A stretch of DNA of 64,000 nt from positions 17,107 to 81,106 of the forward strand of contig NZ_JACJPV010000020.1 in assembly GCF_014696225.1 (NCBI RefSeq), read 5' to 3'. The DNA comes from Anabaena sp. FACHB-1237 (GTDB lineage: Bacteria; Cyanobacteriota; Cyanobacteriia; Cyanobacteriales; Nostocaceae). The notes under the pieces were generated by a model. That model ran no database searches. It was not told the DNA's origin and saw only the letters and a program-made list of their open reading frames with translations. The position numbers and the translations under genes are program-made. This document shows positions 17,625 to 25,009 of the stretch, piece after piece; within the stretch, counting starts at the first letter, position 1; each line of letters opens with the position of its first letter.

Positions 17625-19091
17625 ATGGTTAATGTTCTTCATAGTCATTCCTTACCAACAGTTCGTCGTAGAGATATCCTGGAAAAAGCCCAAGCAAGAT
17701 TAGAAGATTTCCAACGATTAAAAGCCGCAGGGTTGCTATGTGAATCTGGAGACTTTTTCCCCTCGGTTCACTATCCTCCCATTACTATGTATCCTGAAAT
17801 GACAGAGGAAGAAATCTTTAAAGATTATACTCTGCCAGAAGATGGGATGTTTGATATTTATGTTCATATTCCCTTCTGTCGTCGTCATTGCACTTTTTGT
17901 CATTATCCCGTTGTTACAGGAGCATCCAATGACGAGAAATCTTACTATCTCCAAGCCTTGGAAAAAGAAATGGACATTTATATGAAACGCTTGGGGATTG
18001 ACAAAATTAAGGCTAGATCAATTTTGATTGGGGGAGGAACACCTACCTATCTGACTCTGGAACAACAAAAGTATTTTTTTGATTTCTTTGTGGAACGCGT
18101 GGATCTTTCAGAGTGTAGCCAGTTTAACTATGATGTAGATCCTGTAACATTAATTGGCTCGGAAGGCATTCAGCGATTAGAGATGATGAAGTCCTACGGA
18201 GTAGATCGTCTCACCATTGGGGTTCAATCTCTCAATGATCGCGTGTTGAAATTAATGAACCGCCATCATGGTTCTAAGGAAGCTCTGGAAGCTATTGCCC
18301 TGTGCCATGCTATGGGATATCAACTGGATATTGAGTTTATTTTTGGCTATCCTGGACAAAATTTAGACAATTGGATCGAAGTAATGGAACAAGCTGTTAC
18401 TTTAGATGTGGAGGAGATCCAGCTTTATCGTCTCAAAATTGAGGCTTACGGAGATTTCCAAGGTGTGATCAAAAAAGTTACCGAAGTTCGTCCTGAAGAT
18501 ATTCCCACTAATGAAGATGCAATTATGATGAAACAAATTGCCATCGAAATCCTCAATGAAAATGGGTATCATGAAAATCTGCGACGGGTATTCACCAAAA
18601 AACGAGAACACTACTCCTGCTATGCTGATAACCAATGCTGTGGCTTACTCGATCAGGTGGGCTTTGGGCAAACGGCTTTTAGCAGTCTCCGTAATCGCTT
18701 TGTACTCAATACCCAAGATTTTGATGAGTACTATACCAAAGTTGCTGCTGGGCAACTACCTTTAAATCGGGGTTATGTGAGAACTCCTGAAGATCAAGCG
18801 CGTTGGGCAGTTATTCTTCCTTTGAAAAATCGCTGTGTTTGGAAAGGCTATTTTACTCAAGTCACTGGTGGGGCTTCTCTTAATGAGGTATTTGGGGAAA
18901 AAATTGAGGCATTAAAGTCTTTTGGATTGTTGGAAGAAGATTCAGATAAAATTCAGTTAACACGCCTGGGTGCTTTCTTTGCTGATGAAGTTGCCCAGCA
19001 GTTCCATCATCCTAATTATATGCCCTTCCCCTCGGAGGCTTATACCCAAGGAATGCTTCATCCTTGTAAGCATCAACCTAGATTTCCATAA
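17625..19091 (+). CDS. HemN/HemW-like radical SAM protein
   Basis: The 488-residue protein has a radical SAM core with YVHIPFCRRHCTFCHYP (CxxxCxxC), the GGGTPTYLT motif, and TIGVQSLNDRVLKLMNRHH followed by IEFIFGYPGQ, as in coproporphyrinogen dehydrogenase-like enzymes. It lacks the fourth cysteine (CxC) that marks true HemN. It has an N-terminal extension of about 85 residues and a C-terminal HemN-like domain. Relatives include HemW heme chaperones and class C radical SAM methylases or cyclopropanases, some from natural-product pathways. A strong AGGAG lies eight bases before the ATG. It is the last intact gene of the cluster; its exact role is unknown. Confidence 0.85.
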   Translation: MVNVLHSHSLPTVRRRDILEKAQARLEDFQRLKAAGLLCESGDFFPSVHYPPITMYPEMTEEEIFKDYTLPEDGMFDIYVHIPFCRRHCTFCHYPVVTGASNDEKSYYLQALEKEMDIYMKRLGIDKIKARSILIGGGTPTYLTLEQQKYFFDFFVERVDLSECSQFNYDVDPVTLIGSEGIQRLEMMKSYGVDRLTIGVQSLNDRVLKLMNRHHGSKEALEAIALCHAMGYQLDIEFIFGYPGQNLDNWIEVMEQAVTLDVEEIQLYRLKIEAYGDFQGVIKKVTEVRPEDIPTNEDAIMMKQIAIEILNENGYHENLRRVFTKKREHYSCYADNQCCGLLDQVGFGQTAFSSLRNRFVLNTQDFDEYYTKVAAGQLPLNRGYVRTPEDQARWAVILPLKNRCVWKGYFTQVTGGASLNEVFGEKIEALKSFGLLEEDSDKIQLTRLGAFFADEVAQQFHHPNYMPFPSEAYTQGMLHPCKHQPRFP

Positions 19092-19097
19092 AACAGA

Positions 19098-19200
19098 CAA
19101 GGAGGAGAAATAAGCTATTATTTAAGCGGCTTGACTGAGGCAGAAATTTAATCTTGGTAACTGATTCCTCCACCTAAATCACCTCGTTTAGCCGCTTTTA
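19098..19200 (+). terminator. Orphan Shine-Dalgarno and candidate hairpin after the radical SAM cluster
   Basis: AAGGAGGAG at 19099-19107 is a perfect ribosome binding sequence, but no start codon or frame follows. AAGCGGC at 19124-19130 pairs with GCCGCTT at 19191-19197, with an inner GAGG/CCTC pair, and the 3' arm is followed by T-rich DNA. This may end the transcript. The orphan ribosome binding site suggests that a further gene has been lost here. Confidence 0.35.
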
Positions 19201-19202
19201 AT

Positions 19203-19558
19203 TTTCAGTCAATGATTAACTGCATTATAGCTGATCATATCACATCCAGTAGCATTCAGCAGTCAGCTTGACATGGAAACTAATTGTTAATAAATGTATC
19301 AAAATCATAATCACTAGTTGACAACTGCCCGGAAAACAGATACTTCTAGCAATTATGTATCAACAATTCGACACCACTCCCCTGAACCTTGAAAACCGCA
19401 TAATCTCGTTGACTGGTGGCGATTCCTTACACAGTAAGGGTTTCAGCCTCAAAAATCTCAGAATTGTTGAGATTTTTCGCCCTTTATTGAGAATAAAAAA
19501 AGTGGTGTCGAAATGGGGGTCTGAAAGTATTGCTACGCAAGGTTTCCAGAAGGTAGCC
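19203..19558 (+). promoter_or_regulatory. CRISPR leader 1
   Basis: This 356-base AT-rich segment directly precedes the first repeat of the array at 19559 and is nearly identical to 20625-20981 in front of the second array. It contains a conserved hairpin (AAAAATCTCA ... TGAGATTTTT, about 19453-19478). Leader identity follows from position and duplication; the array promoter and the integration anchoring site would be expected in it. Confidence 0.75.
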
Positions 19559-19737
19559 CTTTCCTAACCTATTTCCCCGCAAGGGGATGGAAACTTTCTA
19601 TCCCCAATCTCTACGATAAAATTATCCCCACTTTCCTAACCTATTTCCCCGCAAGGGGATGGAAACAGTAAAAGAATTCCCTCGGAAATATATCGTTTGT
19701 GCTTTCCTAACCTATTTCCCCGCAAGGGGATGGAAAC
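19559..19737 (+). CRISPR. CRISPR array 1: three 36-bp repeats, two spacers
   Basis: Three identical 36-bp repeats lie at 19559-19594, 19631-19666 and 19702-19737. They begin CTTTCCTAACCTATTTCC and end GGGGATGGAAAC, with an internal CCCC-GCAA-GGGG hairpin. Spacers are 36 bp (19595-19630) and 35 bp (19667-19701). The GGAAAC 3' end and the leader on the left agree on the transcription direction. No cas gene is in the window, so the array must use cas proteins encoded elsewhere or be inactive. A frame at 19659-19865 that reads through the array is spurious. Confidence 0.93.
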
Positions 19738-19835
19738 ATCGTATGCTCAAACTGTTTGATAAGATTAAAAATTGGAAAAATATTTCTCAAATATGTCATA
19801 ATGGAAAGACTTTATTATCCAATAAATCACCTCTT

Positions 19836-20045
19836 ATGAAAAAAATAGAAATAGAACTAGATTAAGAAACTTATGACAAAATACAACAACTAACTCAGAC
19901 TAATCATTGTCAAATATCAGACTTGATTAAAGCAATGATTGAACAACTGACTAAACCGGAAATTCTCAATGATTCATTTATTGGGAAATGGTCAGATGAT
20001 GCGGAATTACAACTAATTGAAGATATGTTAAAACATAGAAGCTAA
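19836..20045 (+). pseudogene. Antitoxin-like gene broken by an in-frame stop
   Basis: From ATG at 19836 the frame reads MKKIEIELD, then TAA at 19863-19865, then continues without a break as ETYDKIQQLTQTNHCQIS and on to IEDMLKHRS with a stop at 20043-20045. The whole reads like a 69-residue ribbon-helix-helix type VapB antitoxin (xxIxLD..tydkl..lt) with one nonsense codon. A truncated PIN-like frame follows, supporting a dead vapBC-type module. Confidence 0.6.
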
Positions 20046-20062
20046 AGAAGACTAAATTAACG

Positions 20063-20134
20063 GTGAAAAACAAAACTTTAATTGATACAGATATTTTTGT
20101 ACATCATGAGATTATGAAACGCTATGAACTTTAG
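20063..20134 (+). pseudogene. Truncated PIN-domain toxin remnant
   Basis: A 23-codon frame from GTG at 20063 reads VKNKTLIDTDIFVHHEIMK and stops at 20132-20134. The TLIDTDIF segment is the N-terminal strand and first catalytic Asp of a PIN/VapC ribonuclease; the remainder of the domain is missing. It directly follows the broken antitoxin-like gene. Confidence 0.45.
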
Positions 20135-20144
20135 AAATATCTTC

Positions 20145-20384
20145 TTAAAGAGTCTCATAAATAGACAAAAATTCTTGACGAGAAATACCAGATTGATTAC
20201 AAATACTTCTCAAAGTTGAACCTTTAATTTTTTTATGATTTGGTAAAGTTAAAGGTGTACTTGTACCATCATCATTTTGCCTAATCATAGCAATATGTTC
20301 TCTTTCTCTGACTATTGTAAATCCTAATTGCTCTAAAGTTTTAATTACTTTAACTTGAGGAGCATCCACAGGAAATTTAGGCAT
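20145..20384 (-). CDS. hicA: HicA-type toxin (mRNA interferase)
   Basis: Small 79-residue double-stranded-RNA-binding-like protein that, when free of HicB, cleaves mRNA. It shows the HicA pattern VIKTLEQLGFTIVREREHIAM with the catalytic His in REREHIAM, then LTLPNHKKIKGSTLRSICNQSGISRQEF. Its ATG overlaps the stop of the upstream antitoxin gene by one base (TAATG), so the two are translationally coupled. The order antitoxin first, toxin second is common in cyanobacterial HicBA modules. It lies between the two CRISPR arrays. Confidence 0.88.
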   Translation of the reverse strand: MPKFPVDAPQVKVIKTLEQLGFTIVREREHIAMIRQNDDGTSTPLTLPNHKKIKGSTLRSICNQSGISRQEFLSIYETL

Positions 20385-20602
20385 TATATTACAGCCTCCA
20401 CTATGGAAACTTCAAGAATAGGAGAATCAGACTCTAAAACTTCTAAACCAAAAGTTTCAATATGAAATTTTAAAGCAGATTTTACATCAGCTAAGGCTTC
20501 TTCGTAACTATCACCTTCACCAACTACTACCCCTTGCACTCCTATGGGATAAGCAATATAACCATCAGAATGTCTTTCCACTATGATTTTAATATCTTTC
20601 AT
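20384..20602 (-). CDS. hicB: HicB-type antitoxin
   Basis: The 72-residue protein has the HicB fold: IIVERHSDGYIAYPIGVQGVVVGEGDSYEEALADVKSAL. It pairs with and neutralises the HicA toxin encoded immediately downstream. It lacks a C-terminal DNA-binding domain, as in the short HicB type. It overlaps hicA by one base. The promoter must lie within or next to the CRISPR leader 2 segment that begins about 20 bases upstream on the other strand. Confidence 0.88.
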   Translation of the reverse strand: MKDIKIIVERHSDGYIAYPIGVQGVVVGEGDSYEEALADVKSALKFHIETFGLEVLESDSPILEVSIVEAVI

Positions 20603-20624
20603 AATAGTTTGATTTCGGTAATCT

Positions 20625-20981
20625 TTTTCAGTAAATGATCAACTGCATTATGCCTGATCATATCACATCCATCAGCATTCAGCAGTCAGCTTGATATGGA
20701 AACTAATTTTTAAGAAATGTATCAAAATCATGATCACTAGTTGACAACTGCCCGGAAAACAGATACTTTTAGCAATTATGTATCAACAATTCGACACCAC
20801 TCCCCTGAACCTTGAAAACCGCATAATCTCGTTGACTGGTGGCGATTCCTTACACAGTAAGGGTTTCAGCCTCAAAAATCTCAAAATTGTTGAGATTTTT
20901 CGCACTTTATTGAGAATCAAAAAAGTGGTGTAGAAATGGGAGGCTGAAAGTATTGCTACGCAAGGTTTCCAGAAAGTAGCC
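20625..20981 (+). promoter_or_regulatory. CRISPR leader 2 (near-copy of leader 1)
   Basis: This 357-base segment matches leader 1 (19203-19558) along its whole length with only scattered differences, including the hairpin AAAAATCTCA ... TGAGATTTTT. It directly precedes the repeat at 20982. The duplication unit stops at the first CRISPR repeat. Confidence 0.75.
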
Positions 20982-21095
20982 CTTTCCTGACCTATTTCCC
21001 CGTAAGGGGATGGAAACTTTGTTTCTTGTGCAAGCCGGTAAGATCCGACTTTCCCTCTGCTTTCCTAACCTATTTCCCCGCAAGGGGATGAAAAC
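20982..21095 (+). CRISPR. CRISPR array 2: two 36-bp repeats, one spacer
   Basis: Repeats lie at 20982-21017 and 21060-21095, with a 42-bp spacer at 21018-21059. The first repeat differs from the array 1 repeat at two positions (CTGACC, CGTAAG) and the second at one (GATGAAAAC), so this array is older or no longer maintained. It shares its leader with array 1. Confidence 0.88.
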
Positions 21096-21229
21096 AGCTA
21101 TAAATTATCAATATCAATTTATTAATATCAATAAAAATCCTGAAAATCCTTAAATCCTGGACATCTTGATTCAGACAATTACAATATAATAATTTATATA
21201 TTCCTATTAATAATTGGCAATTAAAACTT

Positions 21230-21505
21230 ATGCTTAATATCACCAACACCAAGTTTAAATTAACCAATAAACCAATACACAATAAACCCAATGAAGCAAT
21301 TAGAGAAATAGCTTATAGTATGGATTTGTTAATTCCTGGATTATACTTATGGCTACCAGGAATACATATTCGGTTTGGTGGCGCTGTTCCTGATGATCAA
21401 CCTTACAAATATCCAGGTACAATACATAGCAAAGCAGGTATAGCTTTAGTATTACCAGGATACAAAATATTTACAACTTATCAGGGTAGTTATGACCCTC
21501 AATAA
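21230..21505 (+). CDS. Small hypothetical protein next to CRISPR array 2
   Basis: A 91-residue frame that I do not recognise. It has a fairly ordered composition with segments AIREIAYSMDLLIPGLYLWLPGIHIRFGG and HSKAGIALVLPGYKIFTTYQG, suggesting a small globular domain. Its end overlaps the next frame by 14 bases, so the two probably form a pair. The reverse-strand frame at 21070-21291 is treated as a shadow. A toxin-antitoxin or polymorphic-effector type pair is possible but unproven. Confidence 0.5.
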   Translation: MLNITNTKFKLTNKPIHNKPNEAIREIAYSMDLLIPGLYLWLPGIHIRFGGAVPDDQPYKYPGTIHSKAGIALVLPGYKIFTTYQGSYDPQ

Positions 21506-21719
21506 GCATCAAATACAGGGACTACCAAAGTTTAAATCTACGATTTTAGATACAAATCAATTTGAAAAATTAATTATTGATGCTGGTTATTCTATATCAG
21601 GAACAGCCCCAGCACAAGGTAACAGAGTTAAGGTTTGGTGGATTCATGAACAATATCCAAGAGTAGAATCTATTTATACTCGTGATCAGAAAAAAGTCAT
21701 TAGCGCTTATCATGTTTAA
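21492..21719 (+). CDS. Small hypothetical protein, partner of the preceding gene
   Basis: A 75-residue frame (MTLNKHQIQGLPKF...) with segments FEKLIIDAGYSISGTAPAQGNRVKVWW and RVESIYTRDQKKVISAYHV. The strand-rich C-terminus has many aromatic and charged residues. It starts inside the end of the upstream frame, a typical coupled pair arrangement. I recognise no family. Confidence 0.5.
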   Translation: MTLNKHQIQGLPKFKSTILDTNQFEKLIIDAGYSISGTAPAQGNRVKVWWIHEQYPRVESIYTRDQKKVISAYHV

Positions 21720-21765
21720 GTTTGGCAAAAACTTAATCAAGCGAAAACAAACTGCGAGTATAAAC

Positions 21766-21889
21766 AGGACTTACGCAACTGGCACATTTGTAGGGTGCGT
21801 CAGATATCAAAAATCTGTTTATTTGCAAGATTGATACTGTCTGACGCACCCTACAACAAATTTTTTAGTGTGACACTTGCGTAAGTCCT
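21766..21889. repeat. MITE family C, intact copy (124 bp)
   Basis: It starts AGGACTTACGCAA and ends TTGCGTAAGTCCT (perfect 13-bp inverted ends). The interior has a subterminal inverted pair GTAGGGTGCGTCAGA / TCTGACGCACCCTAC. The same element, interrupted, is at 34481-34707. Right-end fragments lie near 42236-42279 and 43388-43446, and looser TCTGACGCA...CCTAC matches near 30240-30300. It has no coding capacity. Confidence 0.8.
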
Positions 21890-21992
21890 AAGCTAATGTG
21901 CAGCACTCACTGTATAATTAAAAAAGGTGAAGTTACAGTAGCACAAGCATCTTGCTTGTATTAATTATTCAAGTTAAAGGCACAACAGCTTA
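21889..21992. repeat. MITE family B, copy 2 (104 bp)
   Basis: It starts TAAGCTAATGTGC and ends GCACAACAGCTTA and is inserted at the outer edge of the family C element, using its terminal TA. It has the central hairpin ACAAGCA-TCT-TGCTTGT. The orientation is opposite to the copies at 6163 and 34524. Confidence 0.85.
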
Positions 21993-22084
21993 ATAAAGTA
22001 TGATTTTTTTTGATAGATCACAATCTAAAATGTTAAATTATAGATTAACTTAATAATTTTATCCTAATATCAAATTGCAAGTGA

Positions 22085-23026
22085 ATGACTCGTTTTATCC
22101 ATGACCAATTTGCTAAACAATATCTTACAGAACTATTAACACCCTATGGTGAAGTAGATATGAGTAAAGATATTACCTCAGAAGTTAGGCAAATTGATGT
22201 ATTATTTACACCAGTGTCCGCATCTCCAAACAATATAGAAACACTAGGACTTTTAGGCAGAATGGCCATTTATTCCAATTCTGCTATATTTGAACCATTT
22301 CGTAATCCGGTTAGTAAAAGTGAAATTCGTAGTTGTATAGGTAAATTGTTTGACATCCATGCAGACCTAGAACGACAATCAAAGCGCAATAATACAAAAA
22401 TAAATGAAATAGAATTGCCCCATTTATGGATTTTTTCACCAACGTTATCACTAGACATCATTGATAGTTTTAAAGGTGCTTTAGACGAAGAAAATTGGGG
22501 TTCAGGAGTTTATTTTTTAGGAACAGGGTTTAAAACTGTAATTATTGCTATTCATCAACTACCGAGTACACCAGAAACATTGTTTCTCAGGATATTAGGT
22601 AGAGGAAAAATACAAAGACAAGCAGTGGAAGAATTAAAAGTGCTATCTGAAAATAGTTCTTCCCTTAGTAATATCATACAATTAGTACATAACCTAATTG
22701 CTGTGTTATCCGCACGTCAACGTCAAGAACAAGATATTGATCGAGATGATCAGGAGTTAATTATGAAACTATCAGAAATGTACCAACAACAATTAGAAGA
22801 ACTCAAAAAACAAGGAGTAGAAGAAGGACGACAAGAAGGACGACAAGAAGGTATAGCAAGAGAACGCCGTGCTATGATTGAAAGTATTCTACAAGTACGT
22901 TTTGGAGAAGTTGATTCAGAATTAACAGCAATTATTGATCAAGTAATTGCCATGACTAGAGAAGAATTTACTCCTTTACTTTTGCAATTATCTCGTCAAG
23001 ATTTATTGGCAAGATTTAGAAAGTAG
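22085..23026 (+). CDS. Rpn/DUF4351-like PD-(D/E)XK nuclease-family protein
   Basis: The 313-residue protein resembles the very common cyanobacterial group annotated as Rpn-family recombination-promoting nuclease or DUF4351 proteins. The N-terminal half has FIHDQFAKQYLTELL and EVRQIDVLFTP, fitting a PD-(D/E)XK-like core. Residues about 235-260 form a coiled coil with repeats EEGRQEGRQEG, from a tandem 12-base DNA repeat. The C-terminus (ILQVRFGEVDSELTAIIDQV, then LLLQLSRQDLLARF) matches the typical tail. These genes occur in many copies per genome and behave as mobile or selfish accessory genes; function is unproven. Confidence 0.75.
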   Translation: MTRFIHDQFAKQYLTELLTPYGEVDMSKDITSEVRQIDVLFTPVSASPNNIETLGLLGRMAIYSNSAIFEPFRNPVSKSEIRSCIGKLFDIHADLERQSKRNNTKINEIELPHLWIFSPTLSLDIIDSFKGALDEENWGSGVYFLGTGFKTVIIAIHQLPSTPETLFLRILGRGKIQRQAVEELKVLSENSSSLSNIIQLVHNLIAVLSARQRQEQDIDRDDQELIMKLSEMYQQQLEELKKQGVEEGRQEGRQEGIARERRAMIESILQVRFGEVDSELTAIIDQVIAMTREEFTPLLLQLSRQDLLARFRK

Positions 23027-23092
23027 ATATTCACAAATAAGTGATATTTTGCGATGGTTACAGTAAATGTAGTCATCGCAATGCAATTAATT

Positions 23093-23135
23093 AAAATAAA
23101 TCAAAATAAATCAAAATAAATCAAAATAAATCAAA
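23093..23135. repeat. Tandem decamer AAAATAAATC, four copies
   Basis: The ten-base unit AAAATAAATC repeats head to tail about four times between convergent genes. Copy number is likely variable between strains. It has no coding role. Confidence 0.85.
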
Positions 23136-23160
23136 TATTTCACAATATACCCATTTTATG

Positions 23161-24021
23161 CTACCTTTTAAAAATGATCATTTCCTTGCCCACTGCTGGA
23201 CTACGTGCAATTAAATTACCTTGTAAATCAACTATTTGTAAATGAGTAAAACCCAATTCTTGAGAACGTTGTAATATTTTATTTGCTAATTTATTTTGTT
23301 CCACTGCTGTTAAATTACTCCAAACTTCTTTAAGTTTGACAGTTAAATCACTCCTTGCTAAATCAACTTCAATAGATACAATTAATGGAGTTTCTATATT
23401 TATATTTTGTTTTTCTGCATTTCTAGTAGTAATAGTAATCTCTGAAAACTGACTTTCAATAGATTTAATTAAACTTTGTTCTGGTGTTAATTCTATAATT
23501 ATTTCCGGTATTGGTGTTGCTTCCGGTGTTATTGTAGGTTCAGGACTTGGTGTTATTTCCGGTGTTATTGTAGGTTCAGGACTTGGTGTTATTTCCGGTG
23601 TTATTGTAGGTTCAGGACTTGGTGTTATTGTCGGTTCTGGAGTAGTAGTTTCCGATGGAGTCACAGCAACCACAGGAGAAGGTTTAGATATCAAAGTAAA
23701 TGCACTAATACTAATAATAATGATAGCGATAAAAGCAAAAATTCCTGTTAATAAAGAATCAGAAACATTATTAGATATATTAGAAGGTAAAAATAACCGA
23801 AAAGTTCTTAAAAACCTATCCCATGATGAAAATAAACTTTGTAAAAAACCAGGTTTTTGATTAACATTAACCTCCTCATTTTCTAACTTAACAACAGTAT
23901 TTTCTAAAACTCCAATAGTTCCTCGTAAAACTTGAATAATGGCGATTTTCCACACAGGTGGTTTTTTTGGTGGTGGAGTTTCTGAGTTATTTCTTGGTTT
24001 TCTGCGTCTTGGTTGTGTCAT
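23161..24021 (-). CDS. Membrane protein with Pro/Thr-rich repeats, function unknown
   Basis: The 286-residue protein has a basic, Pro-rich N-terminus (RRRKPRNNSETPPPKKPP), one transmembrane helix about residues 90-115 (TGIFAFIAIIIISISAFTLI), then a Pro-Glu-Thr linker made of three near-perfect 12-residue repeats (SPEPTITPEITP type; a 36-base DNA repeat at about 23530-23640). A C-terminal domain of about 110 residues ends with LQIVDLQGNLIARSPAVGKEMI. It looks like a single-pass protein with the C-terminal domain held outside by a rigid stalk. I do not recognise the domain. Confidence 0.7.
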   Translation of the reverse strand: MTQPRRRKPRNNSETPPPKKPPVWKIAIIQVLRGTIGVLENTVVKLENEEVNVNQKPGFLQSLFSSWDRFLRTFRLFLPSNISNNVSDSLLTGIFAFIAIIIISISAFTLISKPSPVVAVTPSETTTPEPTITPSPEPTITPEITPSPEPTITPEITPSPEPTITPEATPIPEIIIELTPEQSLIKSIESQFSEITITTRNAEKQNINIETPLIVSIEVDLARSDLTVKLKEVWSNLTAVEQNKLANKILQRSQELGFTHLQIVDLQGNLIARSPAVGKEMIIFKR

Positions 24022-24086
24022 TCTGAGTTTTTTATTCTAAAATAACTGTGTATGTAATTATTTATTATCTCAAGATTGGGGAATTT

Positions 24087-24953
24087 ATGAAAATTAACCG
24101 TCGTCAATTTTTATTATTAGGTGGTTTTACTACCATTACTACAGGTTTATTTGGCTGGCAATTATCCAGCGCTAATGCTAATTCTAGCAAAAAAGGTCTA
24201 CTTTTACGTTTTGTGTCTGTAGCTGATACGGGAACAGGTACAAAAGGACAATATGATGTGGCTAAAGCTATGGATGTTTATCATCAAAAAAATCCTTATA
24301 ATTTGGTAGTTTTAGCTGGTGATAATATTTATAATAATGGGGAAATGTCGAAAATTGTGGAAGTTTTTGAACGTCCTTATCAACCATTATTAAAAAAAGG
24401 TGTGAAATTTTATGCTTGTTTAGGCAATCATGATATTAGAACAGAAAACGGTGATCCTCAAGTTAAATATCCTAGTTTTAATATGACAGGACGTTATTAT
24501 ACTTTTACTAGAAATCAAGTACAATTTTTCGCTTTAGATACTAATAATAATGCAGATTGGAAAAATCAATTAAGTTGGTTAAATAAGGAATTAAGTTTAA
24601 GTAAAGCACGTTGGAAAGTGGTTTTTGGTCATCATCCTATTTATTCATCAGGACAATATGGAACTAATAATAATTTTGTGAAAATGTTTACTCCTTTGTT
24701 TAAAAAATATAAAGTTCAATTATACATTAATGGTCATGAACATAATTATGAAAGAACTAATAATATTAATGGTACAACTTATGTAATTTGTGGTGCTGGG
24801 GCGGGAAATCGTCCTGTGGGGCGTTCAGAATGGACAGGATATTCTACTAGTAATTTGAGTTTTGCAGCTTATGATGTTTATGCTGATAGAATAGAAATTA
24901 GTGGTATTGGTATTGATCATCAAGTTTTTGATCAGGGTGTAATTAAGTTTTAA
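24087..24953 (+). CDS. Exported metallophosphoesterase (purple acid phosphatase-like)
   Basis: The 288-residue enzyme begins with a Tat-type signal peptide (NRRQFLLLGGFTTITTG ... SSANA). The calcineurin-like metal motifs are present: SVADTGTG, VVLAGDNIYNNG, LGNHDIR, VFGHHPIYSSG and NGHEHNYERT. These give the two-metal site of a purple acid phosphatase-like phosphoesterase acting outside the cytoplasmic membrane, probably to release phosphate from organic esters. ATG at 24087 is preferred over GTG 24048 because it follows GGGGAA and starts the signal peptide. No Pho box was identified. A strong hairpin follows the gene. Confidence 0.88.
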   Translation: MKINRRQFLLLGGFTTITTGLFGWQLSSANANSSKKGLLLRFVSVADTGTGTKGQYDVAKAMDVYHQKNPYNLVVLAGDNIYNNGEMSKIVEVFERPYQPLLKKGVKFYACLGNHDIRTENGDPQVKYPSFNMTGRYYTFTRNQVQFFALDTNNNADWKNQLSWLNKELSLSKARWKVVFGHHPIYSSGQYGTNNNFVKMFTPLFKKYKVQLYINGHEHNYERTNNINGTTYVICGAGAGNRPVGRSEWTGYSTSNLSFAAYDVYADRIEISGIGIDHQVFDQGVIKF

Positions 24954-24970
24954 TTAATTAATTAAATTAA

Positions 24971-25001
24971 GATCCCGGACTTCTTAAAGAAGTCCGGGAT
25001 C
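24971..25001. terminator. Bidirectional hairpin between convergent genes
   Basis: A perfect inverted repeat GATCCCGGACTTCTT - A - AAGAAGTCCGGGATC lies between the convergent phosphoesterase and HAD genes. It belongs to a repeated hairpin type, also at 30181-30213 and about 35690-35721. It probably serves as a shared terminator. Confidence 0.7.
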
Positions 25002-25009
25002 TGAAGCTA

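Noticed and set aside
17625..19091. True oxygen-independent coproporphyrinogen oxidase HemN
   Set aside because: The fourth cysteine of the HemN CxxxCxxCxC motif is missing and the gene sits in an unrelated cluster, so heme synthesis is not the best call.
19659..19865. A 68-codon forward frame across CRISPR repeat 2-3 and beyond
   Set aside because: It starts inside a CRISPR repeat, translates a repeat and spacers, and ends at the nonsense codon of the antitoxin remnant; it is not a gene.
21070..21291. Reverse-strand hydrophobic frame over the end of CRISPR array 2
   Set aside because: It is antisense to the CRISPR repeat and to the small gene at 21230; its hydrophobicity comes from AT-rich DNA.
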